This document shows positions 39,703 to 48,577 of a stretch of DNA of 64,000 bases, piece after piece. Position 1 is the first letter of the stretch. Each line of letters begins with the position of its first letter. The DNA comes from Polaribacter marinaquae (GTDB taxonomy: Bacteria; Bacteroidota; Bacteroidia; Flavobacteriales; Flavobacteriaceae), in contig NZ_CP150496.1 in NCBI RefSeq assembly GCF_038019025.1, forward strand, positions 2,992,001 through 3,056,000, given 5' to 3'. The notes under the pieces are model-generated. The model did no database searches, was not told the DNA's origin, and saw only the letters and a program-made list of their open reading frames with translations. The translations under genes and the position numbers were made by a program.

Positions 39703-40617
39703 ATGTTAAAACTAAATATCAAAAATGAAACAGCTAAACTTAAAGCTGTAGTATTAGGAATAGCAAATAGTGTTGGTCCTACGCCCAAAGTAGAAGATTG
39801 TTACGACCCTAAAAGTAAGCAGCATGTTCTTGCGGGTACTTACCCAAAAGAAGCAGATATGGTTGCTGAAATAGATGCGGTTGCAACTGTTTTAGAAAAA
39901 TATAATGTAGAAGTTTTTAGACCAAAAGTTATAGAAGATTATAATCAAATATTTTCTAGAGATATAGCATTTGTAATAGAAGATAAATTGGTAAAAGCAA
40001 ATATTTTGCCAGATAGAGATCAAGAAATTGATGCGATAAATCATGTGTTATCTCAAATTGATGCTAAAAATATTATAAAGCTACCTGAAGAATGTCATGT
40101 AGAAGGTGGTGATGTAATGCCCTGGAATGATTATATTTTTGTGGGTACTTACTCAGGAGAAGATTATCCAGAATTTATTACAGCAAGAACGAATACAGAT
40201 GCTGTAATTGCGTTGCAAGAATTGTTTCCAGAAAAAACGGTAAAATCTTTTGAATTAAGAAAAGATAATGTGAACCCTAAAGAGAATGCTTTACATTTAG
40301 ATTGTTGCTTTCAACCAATAGGAAAAAACAAAGCTATACTTCATAAAAACGGATTTTTAGTTGAAAAAGAATATCAATGGTTAGTAGATTTCTTTGGAAA
40401 AGAGAATATTTTTGAAATTGATAAGGAAGAAATGTATAACATGAATAGTAATATTTTTTCGATTTCAGAAGATGTAATCATTTCAGAAAAAAACTTTACT
40501 CGCTTAAATACGTGGCTTAGAAGTAAAGGATTTATAGTTGAAGAAGTTGCTTATTCAGAAATAGCCAAACAAGAAGGCTTGCTAAGGTGTTCTACAATGC
40601 CGTTAATAAGAGAATAA
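39703..40617 (+). CDS. Amidinotransferase / dimethylarginine dimethylaminohydrolase family protein
   Basis: This 304-residue protein has the pentein-fold signature of guanidine-modifying enzymes: FSRDIAFVIEDKLVKAN, CHVEGGDVMPWNDYIFVG, the catalytic His region ENALHLDCCFQPIG and a C-terminal Cys in LLRCSTMPLIRE. Such enzymes hydrolyse or transfer the guanidino group of arginine derivatives. The exact substrate (arginine, methylarginine or an amidino acceptor) cannot be read from the sequence. The next gene is a relative, CtlX. No ornithine or carbamate genes are adjacent. Confidence 0.82.
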   Translation: MLKLNIKNETAKLKAVVLGIANSVGPTPKVEDCYDPKSKQHVLAGTYPKEADMVAEIDAVATVLEKYNVEVFRPKVIEDYNQIFSRDIAFVIEDKLVKANILPDRDQEIDAINHVLSQIDAKNIIKLPEECHVEGGDVMPWNDYIFVGTYSGEDYPEFITARTNTDAVIALQELFPEKTVKSFELRKDNVNPKENALHLDCCFQPIGKNKAILHKNGFLVEKEYQWLVDFFGKENIFEIDKEEMYNMNSNIFSISEDVIISEKNFTRLNTWLRSKGFIVEEVAYSEIAKQEGLLRCSTMPLIRE

Positions 40618-40636
40618 AGCTTGTAATAAATTTAGT

Positions 40637-40669
40637 AAAAACCGTTTTCAAAAAAAGAAAACGGTTTTT
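40637..40669 (+). terminator. Intrinsic terminator between the two amidino-hydrolase genes
   Basis: AAAAACCGTTTTC (40637-40649) pairs with GAAAACGGTTTTT (40657-40669) around seven A. It lies 20 bp after the upstream stop and shows that the two related genes are separate transcripts. Confidence 0.88.
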
Positions 40670-40727
40670 AATTTTAATACGTATTCTATTATAATATGTG
40701 TTTATATTTGTACTTTATTTAAAATTT

Positions 40728-41660
40728 ATGCAACAAACTACAAATACCATATTAATGATTCGTCCTATCAACTTTAGGATGAATGAACAAACCGCAGTAA
40801 ACAACTATTTTCAGGAAGACATTGATTTAAAAAATGCTGAAATTAATAACAAAGCTCAACAAGAATTTGATGCTTTTGTTTTTAAATTAAAAAGTTTTGG
40901 TGTTAATGTTGTAGTAGTTTCTGATACTGATAAATTTGACACACCAGATTCAATTTTTCCTAATAATTGGATTTCTTTTCATTCTGATGGAACTGTAGGA
41001 TTGTATCCAATGTTTGCAGAAAATAGACGTTTGGAAAGAAGAGATGATATTTTAAATGAGTTAGAAAAAAATGATTTTTTAATCGAAAATATTGTTGATT
41101 ATACTTCTGCTGAAGAAGAAGATTTATTTTTAGAAGGTACAGGAAGTATTATTTTAGATAGAGTAAATAGAAAAGCATACTGCGCTTTATCTGCCAGAGC
41201 AGATGAAGATTTATTTATAGAGTTTTGTGAAGATTTTGAGTATACACCTGTAGTTTTTGTTGCTAATCAAACTGTAGAAGGAGAGAGAGCAGCAATTTAT
41301 CATACAAATGTGATGATGTGCGTTGCAGAAACTTTTGCAGTAATCTGTCTTGATACCATAGATAATAAAGCCGAAAAGAAAAATGTCTTAAAGCATTTAA
41401 AAGAAGATGGTAAACAGGTCATTGAAATTACTGAAGCTCAAATGCATAATTTTGCCGGTAACATGTTACAAGTTAGAGGAGCTAATGATGAGTTGTTTCT
41501 TGTGATGAGTAAAACTGCACACGATTCGTTAACACAAAGTCAGGTAGCTAAAATAAATAATCATTGTAAAATTATTTCTAGTTCTTTAGAAACAATAGAA
41601 ACTTGCGGTGGTGGTAGTGCACGATGTATGATGGCAGAAGTATTTTTACCAAAAAATTAA
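40728..41660 (+). CDS. ctlX: Citrulline utilization hydrolase CtlX
   Basis: A 310-residue protein from the ATG at 40728; an in-frame start at 40698 overlaps the promoter region and is rejected, because a TATATTTG box at 40703-40710 predicts transcription from about 40717. TTNTILMIRPINFRMNEQTA, DSIFPNNWISFHSDGTVGLYPM and ENRRLERRDD at the N-terminal half are the CtlX pattern, with catalytic His in MHNFAGNMLQ and Cys in ETCGGGSARCMMAEVF. The family hydrolyses citrulline or a related ureido/guanidino compound to yield ornithine-type products. Confidence 0.85.
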   Translation: MQQTTNTILMIRPINFRMNEQTAVNNYFQEDIDLKNAEINNKAQQEFDAFVFKLKSFGVNVVVVSDTDKFDTPDSIFPNNWISFHSDGTVGLYPMFAENRRLERRDDILNELEKNDFLIENIVDYTSAEEEDLFLEGTGSIILDRVNRKAYCALSARADEDLFIEFCEDFEYTPVVFVANQTVEGERAAIYHTNVMMCVAETFAVICLDTIDNKAEKKNVLKHLKEDGKQVIEITEAQMHNFAGNMLQVRGANDELFLVMSKTAHDSLTQSQVAKINNHCKIISSSLETIETCGGGSARCMMAEVFLPKN

Positions 41661-41686
41661 AATCAAGTTTAAATTGCTGCGGATAA

Positions 41687-42361
41687 ATGAATTTACTACT
41701 CTTGGCTATTGCGCCAGTAACTATTATAATTTTATATATTTACTTTAAAGATAAATATGAAAAAGAGCCTGTAACAATTTTAGTAAAAACATTTCTATTA
41801 GGTGCAACTGTAAGTGTGACTCTAACTTTTGCTATTGGCTATGCTGCTACCTTATTATTTCCAGAATTAAATTCAAAAGATATATTTCATCAGTTTTTAA
41901 AAGCTTTTGTAGTAGTTGCTTTAGTTGAAGAATTTTCTAAATATTTAATAGTAAGGTTTTATTCGCAAAAAAATAAAGAATTTAACGAACCCTTCGATGG
42001 AATCGTCTATGCAGTGATGGTTTCTATGGGGTTTGCAGCTTTAGAAAATGTAATATATACTTTTCAATATGGTGCTGGGACAGGTTTAATTAGAGCTTTT
42101 ACGGCTGTTCCTGCACATGCAACTTTCGGAATTTTGATGGGATATTTTATGGGAAAAGCTAAGTTTTCTAAGAATAGAGTTCAATTGAATTTAATTGGTT
42201 TGTTATTAGCTACAATATTTCATGGAGCTTATGATTTTTTTCTATTCATAAATTTTATTCCGGGAATTTCAATTGGTGCTTTTATATCGCTTATAATAGG
42301 AATTGTTCTTTCTAGAAAAGCTATTAAAAAGCACCAAGATAATTCTGTTTTTAAATTGTAA
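41687..42361 (+). CDS. PrsW family intramembrane metalloprotease
   Basis: A 224-residue membrane protein with about seven hydrophobic segments. VALVEEFSKYLIVRF has the paired Glu of the family; GFAALENVIYTF and VPAHATFGILMGYFMGKAKF carry the further conserved Glu/Asn and His, and ATIFHGAYDFFLF the last His. PrsW cleaves membrane anti-sigma factors in Bacillus; no such partner is adjacent here. Its stop abuts the stop of convergent PafA without any spacer. Confidence 0.85.
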   Translation: MNLLLLAIAPVTIIILYIYFKDKYEKEPVTILVKTFLLGATVSVTLTFAIGYAATLLFPELNSKDIFHQFLKAFVVVALVEEFSKYLIVRFYSQKNKEFNEPFDGIVYAVMVSMGFAALENVIYTFQYGAGTGLIRAFTAVPAHATFGILMGYFMGKAKFSKNRVQLNLIGLLLATIFHGAYDFFLFINFIPGISIGAFISLIIGIVLSRKAIKKHQDNSVFKL

Positions 42362-44005
42362 TTATTTCTCTAAAACTTCATCTATAATTTTTCCTGATGT
42401 TCCGTTTGGCGCTTCAATTTTAAGTAAATTAGAAATTGTAGGTGCAATATCTATAATATCATATTTCTTAGTAGATCTTCCTTTTTTAATTCCGTTACCA
42501 TAAAATATAATTGGTACGTGTGTATCATAAGAGTAACCAGAACCGTGACTTGTACCTTTTCTACTGCTAATTAATGTTGCAGGATAAGGAATCATTAAAA
42601 CGTCTCCAGAAAATTTCTGATTGTAACCATTTTGCAAAGAGCTTAAAATACCGCTAGTAAAATTAGTTGTTTGTAATGTTCTAGCAGTTACAGCTTTGTA
42701 TATTTTATCAAAATTTACAACTTCATCAGCAATTCTTTGTGCAACATCATTTTTATCTAAACCTAAAGATTCAATTTTATTTTTATCTAAAAAGATTTGA
42801 TAATTAGAAACATTTTCTATCAATTCTTTAGAATTAAAATACTTTTGGGTAACACCTAATAAGAAGTCGCTAAAATCTTTAGTGCTCATATAATGTGCAG
42901 GTATTTTTAGTGATTGAAGGTAAGATGGTACATGAACCGCTGCATGATCTGCAGTTAAAAATAAAGTGTAATTTCCTTTACCAACTTCAGTGTCTAAAAA
43001 ATTAAAAAATTCTTCTAAATCTTTATCAAGTCTTAAATATGTATCTTCAGTTTCTACAGCAGCAACACCGTATCTATGACCAACATAATCTGTAGATGAA
43101 AAACTAACACTTAAAAAATCTGTAAATTCAGTAGTACCTAATTGTTCTCCTTTAATCACTGCTTTTGCAAAATCTACAGTATAAGTATTACCAGCAGGAA
43201 TAGTTTTGATCAAGCTAAAATTCCCATTTTTTTCTCTTAATTCTTTTAAGTTTTTAGGAAAGTCTGGTTTTTCTTTTCCGTTTAAATTGTTTTCGTAAAT
43301 ATTATTATCGGCTCTACTTTGTGTATATGTTTCGATATCATATAATGTTTCCCAAGTAGTATTTAAATAAGAATCTGCTTTGTTATTTTTATTAAAATCT
43401 TTTACCCAACTTGGTAATTCATCCATATAAAAAGAACTAGTTATCCATTGATTTTTATCGCCTCCATCGTACCAATATGCAGCATTAGCTGTATGCCCAA
43501 CTGGTAAAATTGCAGATCTATCTTTAATAGAAATACCAATTGTTTTTCCTTGCATATTTTGTGCTAATTGTAACTGATCGGTTATTGTTGTAGTGTATAA
43601 TCTATGTGGAGATTTTTTTCCAACATAACCATCATTTCCTACCGTTTTGTAGTTATCATCATCTACACAGTAGATCGTTTCTTTTAATTTTTTATCGTAC
43701 CAATTGTTAGAAATTATACCGTGATTATCTGGTGTTGTACCTGTATATATAGATGTGTGTCCGACAGCAGTATATGTTGGTATATAATTAAAATGGGCAT
43801 TTTCAAGAGAGAATCCGTTTTTTAAAATTCTATTAAACCCGCCTTCAGAATACCTGTCTGCATATCTTGTTAAATAATCATATCTCATTTGATCTATTAC
43901 AATACCAATTACCAACTTTGGTTTTTTTGAGGTTTTTGTACTACTTCTAGTACAACTAGAGATTAAAATAATTGATGTTAATAGGTAGAAAATAGCTTTC
44001 TTCAT
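42362..44005 (-). CDS. pafA: Alkaline phosphatase PafA (phosphate-irrepressible type)
   Basis: This 547-residue secreted phosphomonoesterase has a lipoprotein-like signal (LLTSIILISSCTRSS). Motifs match flavobacterial PafA: the metal-binding GIVIDQMRYDYL, the nucleophile Thr region TYTAVGHTSIYTGTTPDNHG followed by IISNNWYD (Asn), the Lys/Arg pair in ISIKDRSAILPVGH, DYVGHRYG and TADHAAVHVPSY. PafA releases phosphate from organic phosphomonoesters in the periplasm. It is monocistronic, divergent from the mlaE-like gene. Confidence 0.92.
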   Translation of the reverse strand: MKKAIFYLLTSIILISSCTRSSTKTSKKPKLVIGIVIDQMRYDYLTRYADRYSEGGFNRILKNGFSLENAHFNYIPTYTAVGHTSIYTGTTPDNHGIISNNWYDKKLKETIYCVDDDNYKTVGNDGYVGKKSPHRLYTTTITDQLQLAQNMQGKTIGISIKDRSAILPVGHTANAAYWYDGGDKNQWITSSFYMDELPSWVKDFNKNNKADSYLNTTWETLYDIETYTQSRADNNIYENNLNGKEKPDFPKNLKELREKNGNFSLIKTIPAGNTYTVDFAKAVIKGEQLGTTEFTDFLSVSFSSTDYVGHRYGVAAVETEDTYLRLDKDLEEFFNFLDTEVGKGNYTLFLTADHAAVHVPSYLQSLKIPAHYMSTKDFSDFLLGVTQKYFNSKELIENVSNYQIFLDKNKIESLGLDKNDVAQRIADEVVNFDKIYKAVTARTLQTTNFTSGILSSLQNGYNQKFSGDVLMIPYPATLISSRKGTSHGSGYSYDTHVPIIFYGNGIKKGRSTKKYDIIDIAPTISNLLKIEAPNGTSGKIIDEVLEK

Positions 44006-44116
44006 TAGTTGAAAAATATTATAAATTTCATCAAAAGTAATTATTTTTTATTTTGAAGTTGTATAATTAACATTCAATTAATCATATTTTAATACTTTAG
44101 CCTAAAATTAGTTTAA

Positions 44117-44857
44117 ATGACGTATTTAGAACATGTGGGTAAGTATTTTATGATGTTAAAGCGTGTTTTTAGAAAACCGCAGAAACGTCGTGTTTTTTAC
44201 CAAGCATTAATGAAAGAAGTTGAAGATTTAGGTATTAAATCTTTAGGTATTATTATGTTTATCTCATTTTTTATTGGAGGAGTGATTGCATTACAAACTG
44301 CCTTAAATTTAGATAGCCCATTTATACCAGATTCTTTAATTGGTTTTGCCGCAAAAAGATCTATAATTCTAGAATTTGCACCTACATTTTGTTGTATTAT
44401 TTTGGCAGGTAAAGTGGGTTCTTATATAACTTCTAGTATTGGTACAATGCGAGTTACAGAGCAAATTGATGCTTTAGAAGTTATGGGAATTAATTCACTT
44501 AATTTTTTAGTATTACCAAAAATTATAGCGGCTCTTTTTTTCTATCCTTTTTTAATAACGTTAGCAATGGCTCTTGGTATTTTTGGAGGTTGGATTGCAG
44601 GTGTGCTTTCTGGTTTGTTTGCAGGTACAGATTACATAACAGGTATTCAAACAGATTTTAAACCATTTTTAATAGTTTATGCATTAATAAAAACGATAAT
44701 CTTTTCTTTTTTAATAGCTACTGTGCCTTCATATCATGGTTATTATGTAAAAGGAGGATCGATTGCTGTAGGAAGAGCAAGTACACAAGCTGTAGTTTGG
44801 ACAACCATTTTAATAGTTATTGCAAATTATTTTTTAACTCAAATGCTATTAACATAA
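44117..44857 (+). CDS. mlaE: MlaE family ABC transporter permease
   Basis: This 246-residue inner-membrane permease belongs to the Mla/MCE phospholipid transport systems. SLGIIMFISFFIGGVIALQT, the MlaE signature EFAPTFCCIILAGKVGSYITSSIG and TEQIDALEVMGINSLNFLVLP are present. It is three bases before the ATPase gene. No MCE (MlaD) gene follows, so the substrate-binding part must lie elsewhere. The role, keeping outer membrane lipid asymmetry, is by family. Confidence 0.9.
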   Translation: MTYLEHVGKYFMMLKRVFRKPQKRRVFYQALMKEVEDLGIKSLGIIMFISFFIGGVIALQTALNLDSPFIPDSLIGFAAKRSIILEFAPTFCCIILAGKVGSYITSSIGTMRVTEQIDALEVMGINSLNFLVLPKIIAALFFYPFLITLAMALGIFGGWIAGVLSGLFAGTDYITGIQTDFKPFLIVYALIKTIIFSFLIATVPSYHGYYVKGGSIAVGRASTQAVVWTTILIVIANYFLTQMLLT

Positions 44858-44860
44858 AAT

Positions 44861-45628
44861 ATGATAGAAGTAAAAAATTTACATAAAGGATTTAATGGTA
44901 CAGAAGTTTTAAAAGGGATTACAACAACTTTTTTACCTGGTAAAACAAATTTAATTATTGGACAAAGTGGTTCTGGTAAAACAGTATTTTTAAAATCTTT
45001 AATTGGATTGCATGTTCCAGAGAAAGGAACAGTTGCTTTTGACGGAAGATTAAACACAGAATTTACTCAAGAACAAAAAATGCAGTGGAGACAAGAAATA
45101 GGCATGGTTTTTCAGGGAAGTGCTTTGTTTGATTCTCAAACGGTAGAAGAAAACGTAATGTTTCCTTTAAAGATGTTTACTAAGAAATCTCAATCGGAAA
45201 TGTTAGATCGTGTAAACACAGTTCTTAAAAGGGTAAATTTAGAAAATTCCAACAAAAAATTACCTGCAGAACTATCTGGAGGAATGCAAAAGAGAGTTGC
45301 AATTGCTAGAGCAATTGTTATGAACCCTAAATATTTGTTTTGTGATGAACCAAATTCTGGTTTAGATCCTCAAACTGCAATTGTAATTGATAATTTAATT
45401 CAAGAAATTACAGATGAATATAAAATTACGACAGTAATAAATACACATGATATGAATTCTGTAATAGAAATTGGAGAAAAAATTGTTTTTTTAAATAAAG
45501 GAGTAAAAGCTTGGGAAGGTTCTAGTGAAGATATATTTTCTACTGAAAATGAGTCGGTTGTAAGTTTTGTTTATTCTTCTAATTTATTAAAGAAAGTTAG
45601 GCAAGTTTATTTAGATGAAATAAAATAA
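44861..45628 (+). CDS. mlaF: MlaF-like ABC transporter ATP-binding protein
   Basis: This 255-residue ATPase has Walker A IIGQSGSGKTVFLKSL, Q-loop MVFQGSALFDSQ, signature ELSGGMQKRVAIARAIV, Walker B YLFCDEPNSGLDP and the His switch VINTHDM. The FQGSALFDSQTVEENV context is typical of MlaF. It is coupled to the permease gene three bases upstream. A tRNA promoter begins right after its stop. Confidence 0.92.
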   Translation: MIEVKNLHKGFNGTEVLKGITTTFLPGKTNLIIGQSGSGKTVFLKSLIGLHVPEKGTVAFDGRLNTEFTQEQKMQWRQEIGMVFQGSALFDSQTVEENVMFPLKMFTKKSQSEMLDRVNTVLKRVNLENSNKKLPAELSGGMQKRVAIARAIVMNPKYLFCDEPNSGLDPQTAIVIDNLIQEITDEYKITTVINTHDMNSVIEIGEKIVFLNKGVKAWEGSSEDIFSTENESVVSFVYSSNLLKKVRQVYLDEIK

Positions 45629-45636
45629 AAAAAAAC

Positions 45637-45666
45637 TTGTTTTATTTAAATTAAGGTGTATATTTG
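45637..45666 (+). promoter_or_regulatory. Promoter of tRNA-Lys
   Basis: TTG (45637-45639), a 19-base spacer and TATATTTG (45659-45666) match the Bacteroidota consensus exactly. The start site should be near 45673, about 15 bases before the tRNA. Confidence 0.82.
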
Positions 45667-45687
45667 CACCCGCTAAGCGAAAAGAAT

Positions 45688-45760
45688 GACCTGGTAGCTC
45701 AGTTGGTAGAGCATCTCCCTTTTAAGGAGAGGGTCCTGGGTTCGAGCCCCAGCCCGGTCA
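45688..45760 (+). tRNA. tRNA-Lys (anticodon TTT)
   Basis: A complete 73-base cloverleaf: D-arm GCTC...GAGC, anticodon arm TCTCC-CTTTTAA-GGAGA with TTT at positions 34-36, variable loop GGGTC and T-arm CTGGG-TTCGAGC-CCCAG. The acceptor stem GACCTGG/CCCGGTC has six pairs and one T-C mismatch at position 5-68. CCA is not encoded. It stands alone behind its own promoter and before a terminator. Confidence 0.95.
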
Positions 45761-45770
45761 CTTGATTATA

Positions 45771-45800
45771 AAACTCCACACTTTGTGTGGAGTTTTTTTT
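45771..45800 (+). terminator. Intrinsic terminator after tRNA-Lys
   Basis: AAACTCCACAC (45771-45781) pairs with GTGTGGAGTTT (45785-45795) across TTT, followed by a T-run. Confidence 0.9.
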
Positions 45801-45862
45801 TAACACTACTTCAACATAGTTTTGCTTTTAAACTAGTATTTTTGTTTAAATAATTACAAGTA

Positions 45863-46399
45863 ATGATAAACAAAATATTTTTAATCATTTATTTTAGCAC
45901 TATGAATTTATCAAGCCAAATACTTTTCGACTTTAAAAAATCTGTAAACATTGAAGATTGGAAAATAGTAGATGATGTTGTAATGGGAGGAAAGTCTTAT
46001 GGCAGTTTTATCTTAAATAATTCTGGTTATGGAGAATTTTATGGAAAAATCTCTTTAGAAAATAATGGCGGATTTTCATCATTAAGAAATAAAAATATAA
46101 ACTTAAAAACTATTGGCTATACAGAGGTAGTTATAAAGGTAAAAGGAGATGGTAAAAAGTATCAATTTAGATTAAAAGATAATTTAGATAATGCTCATTC
46201 CTACATATCGCCTTTTACAACCTCCGGAGAGTGGCAAACTATCAGAATAAAGCTTTCAGAAATGTACCCTGCCTTTAGAGGAAGAAAATTATCAATCGGA
46301 AATTTTTCTGCTAACAGTATTGCTGAAATTGCATTTCTAATAGGTAATAAAAAACAAGAAGCTTTTAAATTAGAGATAGATAAAATTTATCTACAATAG
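45863..46399 (+). CDS. CIA30 family protein
   Basis: This 178-residue protein resembles the CIA30/NDUFAF1-like jelly-roll fold: WKIVDDVVMGGKSYGSF, FYGKISLENNGGFSSLRN and YQFRLKDNLDNAHSYISPF. Bacterial members are of unknown function; the eukaryotic relative assists complex I assembly. The first 18 residues look like a weak signal peptide. An internal ATG at residue 14 is an alternative start. No complex I genes are near. Confidence 0.8.
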   Translation: MINKIFLIIYFSTMNLSSQILFDFKKSVNIEDWKIVDDVVMGGKSYGSFILNNSGYGEFYGKISLENNGGFSSLRNKNINLKTIGYTEVVIKVKGDGKKYQFRLKDNLDNAHSYISPFTTSGEWQTIRIKLSEMYPAFRGRKLSIGNFSANSIAEIAFLIGNKKQEAFKLEIDKIYLQ

Positions 46400-46460
46400 T
46401 ATATATTTTAAGAATCAAATCACTTTTTTTGTATCTTTCCAAAGTTATAAATTAATATAA

Positions 46461-47927
46461 ATGGAAGAAGATCTTAAAAACCCTACACCTAATGCAGCAG
46501 AAAATTCTAAACAAAATGTTCAGAAAGATGCAAAAGGTTTGCTAGAAAGTGTAAAAAAGTTTTTAATAGAACTTTTCGACTTTAGAGATGATACAGATCA
46601 CGAAGCAACTATAGAAGCTATAAAAGCAGATATACCATTTAAAGGTGCTACAGCTTGGATTTTACTTTTTGCCGTTTTTGTGGCCTCTATCGGTTTAAAT
46701 GCAAACTCTACAGCAGTTGTAATTGGTGCCATGTTAATATCGCCATTAATGGGGCCAATATTAGGTTTAGGTATGTCTTTTGCATTAAATGACATCAATA
46801 CTTTTAAAAAGTCTTTGATGAACTTAGGAACCATGATTGGTTTAAGTTTATTTGCTTCGTTCTTGTTCTTTTACTTTTTTCCTTTAAGTGAAGATAATTC
46901 AGAATTATTAGGAAGAGTTAGTCCAGATATTCGAGATGTTTTAATTGCCTTTTTTGGTGGATTAGCCTTAATGGTTGCAAGAACAAAAAAAGGTACTATA
47001 GCTTCAGTTATTTTTGGTGTTGCAATTGCAACAGCATTAATGCCACCTTTATGTACAGCTGGTTATGGTTTAGCTAAAGGTAAATTTTCTTACTTTTTTG
47101 GTGCTATGTATTTATTTACTATAAATACTATTTTTATTGCATTGGCAACATTTTTGGTGTTAAAATTATTACGTTTTCCTATGCATAAATATGCAAATGC
47201 GGCTAAACGTAAAAGATACTCTACCATTGCAACAGTAGTTGGTATTGCTGTAATGATACCTGCCATATTTACTTTTATAACTGTTTTTAAAGAAAACCAA
47301 GTAAAAACACAGGTTAATAATTTTATTAAAAACGAAGTTAAAACTGTAAAGTCTTTTCAATTAATTGATGATTCTTACAGTTATGAAAATAAAATTATTA
47401 ATCTTAATTTCTTTAATGAAGTAAGTGATGGCGAAGAAAATATTTTAAATAATCAATTAGCAAATAACGTTAGCTACGATAAAATAAAGGATTTTAAAAT
47501 AATTATTAAGGGTAGCGATACCAAAAGTTTTGAGTTGATTACAACAGCTTATAAAGAGAAAAGAGAAGAGCTCAAGGAAAGTAAAAATATTATTGCAGGT
47601 TTACAAAAACAAATAGCAGATTTAGAGGAAACTATATCTAGTTTAAATAACAGAATAGAACAAGATGCTTTAAATAAAAATCAAAAAGTAGTAGCTTTTA
47701 GTAGAATAGCAAAAGATGCTAAAATAAGATACGTAGATATCGAAGAAATTGGTTTTGCAAGTGTTTTGTCTTCTAAAGATTTTATTAAAATTGATACAAT
47801 TCCGGTTGCAACAATTAAATGGAATCTAAAGATACCAGATAGTATTATAACACCTAAAGAAAGGGAATTAAGAAATTGGTTGCAAAAAGAAATGAATTTA
47901 GATACTTTATTTATTAAAAGAGATTAA
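46461..47927 (+). CDS. DUF389 domain-containing membrane protein
   Basis: A 488-residue protein with a hydrophilic N-terminus, about six membrane segments in residues 60-275 and a long C-terminal soluble part. The DUF389 core is seen in IGLNANSTAVVIGAMLISPLM, GPILGLGMSFALND and IFGVAIATALMPPLCTAGYG. The C-terminal region includes a coiled coil (LQKQIADLEETISSLNNRIE). Function is unknown. Transcription ends at a shared bidirectional terminator. Confidence 0.85.
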   Translation: MEEDLKNPTPNAAENSKQNVQKDAKGLLESVKKFLIELFDFRDDTDHEATIEAIKADIPFKGATAWILLFAVFVASIGLNANSTAVVIGAMLISPLMGPILGLGMSFALNDINTFKKSLMNLGTMIGLSLFASFLFFYFFPLSEDNSELLGRVSPDIRDVLIAFFGGLALMVARTKKGTIASVIFGVAIATALMPPLCTAGYGLAKGKFSYFFGAMYLFTINTIFIALATFLVLKLLRFPMHKYANAAKRKRYSTIATVVGIAVMIPAIFTFITVFKENQVKTQVNNFIKNEVKTVKSFQLIDDSYSYENKIINLNFFNEVSDGEENILNNQLANNVSYDKIKDFKIIIKGSDTKSFELITTAYKEKREELKESKNIIAGLQKQIADLEETISSLNNRIEQDALNKNQKVVAFSRIAKDAKIRYVDIEEIGFASVLSSKDFIKIDTIPVATIKWNLKIPDSIITPKERELRNWLQKEMNLDTLFIKRD

Positions 47928-47930
47928 CTA

Positions 47931-47960
47931 AAAAAAGCTCCTTAAAAAAGGAGCTTTTTT
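47931..47960. terminator. Bidirectional terminator between the DUF389 and SprT-like genes
   Basis: AAAAAAGCTCCTT pairs with AAGGAGCTTTTTT (47931-47943 and 47948-47960, loop AAAA). It lies between the stops of two convergent genes, with A-run and T-run on opposite sides, so it can serve both strands. Confidence 0.88.
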
Positions 47961-47967
47961 TATATCA

Positions 47968-48564
47968 TTATAAATCTTTGTAAAGTTTTACTTCTACATT
48001 TTGATTAAATAAATAGACTTTTTTATTAGACATATTTAAGCATTCGTAACGAGTTCTTCTTTTATTACCGCGTTTGTAAATAGTATTTTTAAAAATAAAG
48101 AGTTCGTTTAAAGGAATGTCAAAAATAAAATGTTTGCCATTTTCTGCAACATTTCCTCTTAAAGCTAGAGATAAATTTACATCAGAATCTGTGCTTGCTT
48201 TCGGGTTTTTTAAATAATTGGCTAAATGAGGTAAAATTTCATTCGGATAAATATTTGGATTTAAAAAAGGCAACATCAAATGCTGAAAAATAGCTTTCCA
48301 TTCTTTACCATGTGCTTGAACTACTCCAAATTTTTGATGCGTAACATGATGTGCTATTTCATGCACCAAAGTCAATAGAAATTGATATTTATTTAAATTA
48401 TTATTTACGGTTATTTGAAATTTACCATTTGGTAAACTTCTAAAATCGCCATGTTTTGTGGCTCTTTGGTTTACAATTTTTAATGTGAAATTATGTTCAT
48501 TAATTAAAAATTCTAAAAAAGGAATTGCTTTTTGGGGTATGTAATTTTTATATTCTGTATCCAA
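47968..48564 (-). CDS. SprT-like zinc metalloprotease-domain protein
   Basis: A 198-residue protein with the metal site HEIAH at residues 68-72 and a third His in VVQAHGKEWK near residue 85, as in SprT/Spartan-like domains. Family members in other organisms act on DNA-protein crosslinks; bacterial SprT is poorly known. The C-terminal part has no CxxC zinc ribbon in usual form. It lies 13 bases downstream of the SDR gene on the same strand. Confidence 0.82.
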   Translation of the reverse strand: MDTEYKNYIPQKAIPFLEFLINEHNFTLKIVNQRATKHGDFRSLPNGKFQITVNNNLNKYQFLLTLVHEIAHHVTHQKFGVVQAHGKEWKAIFQHLMLPFLNPNIYPNEILPHLANYLKNPKASTDSDVNLSLALRGNVAENGKHFIFDIPLNELFIFKNTIYKRGNKRRTRYECLNMSNKKVYLFNQNVEVKLYKDL

Positions 48565-48577
48565 AATTGAAATGAAA

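Noticed and set aside
45821..45844. Promoter for the CIA30-family gene (TTTG and TATTTTTG)
   Set aside because: The spacer is only 12 bases, far from the 18-20 seen in the good promoters of this window.
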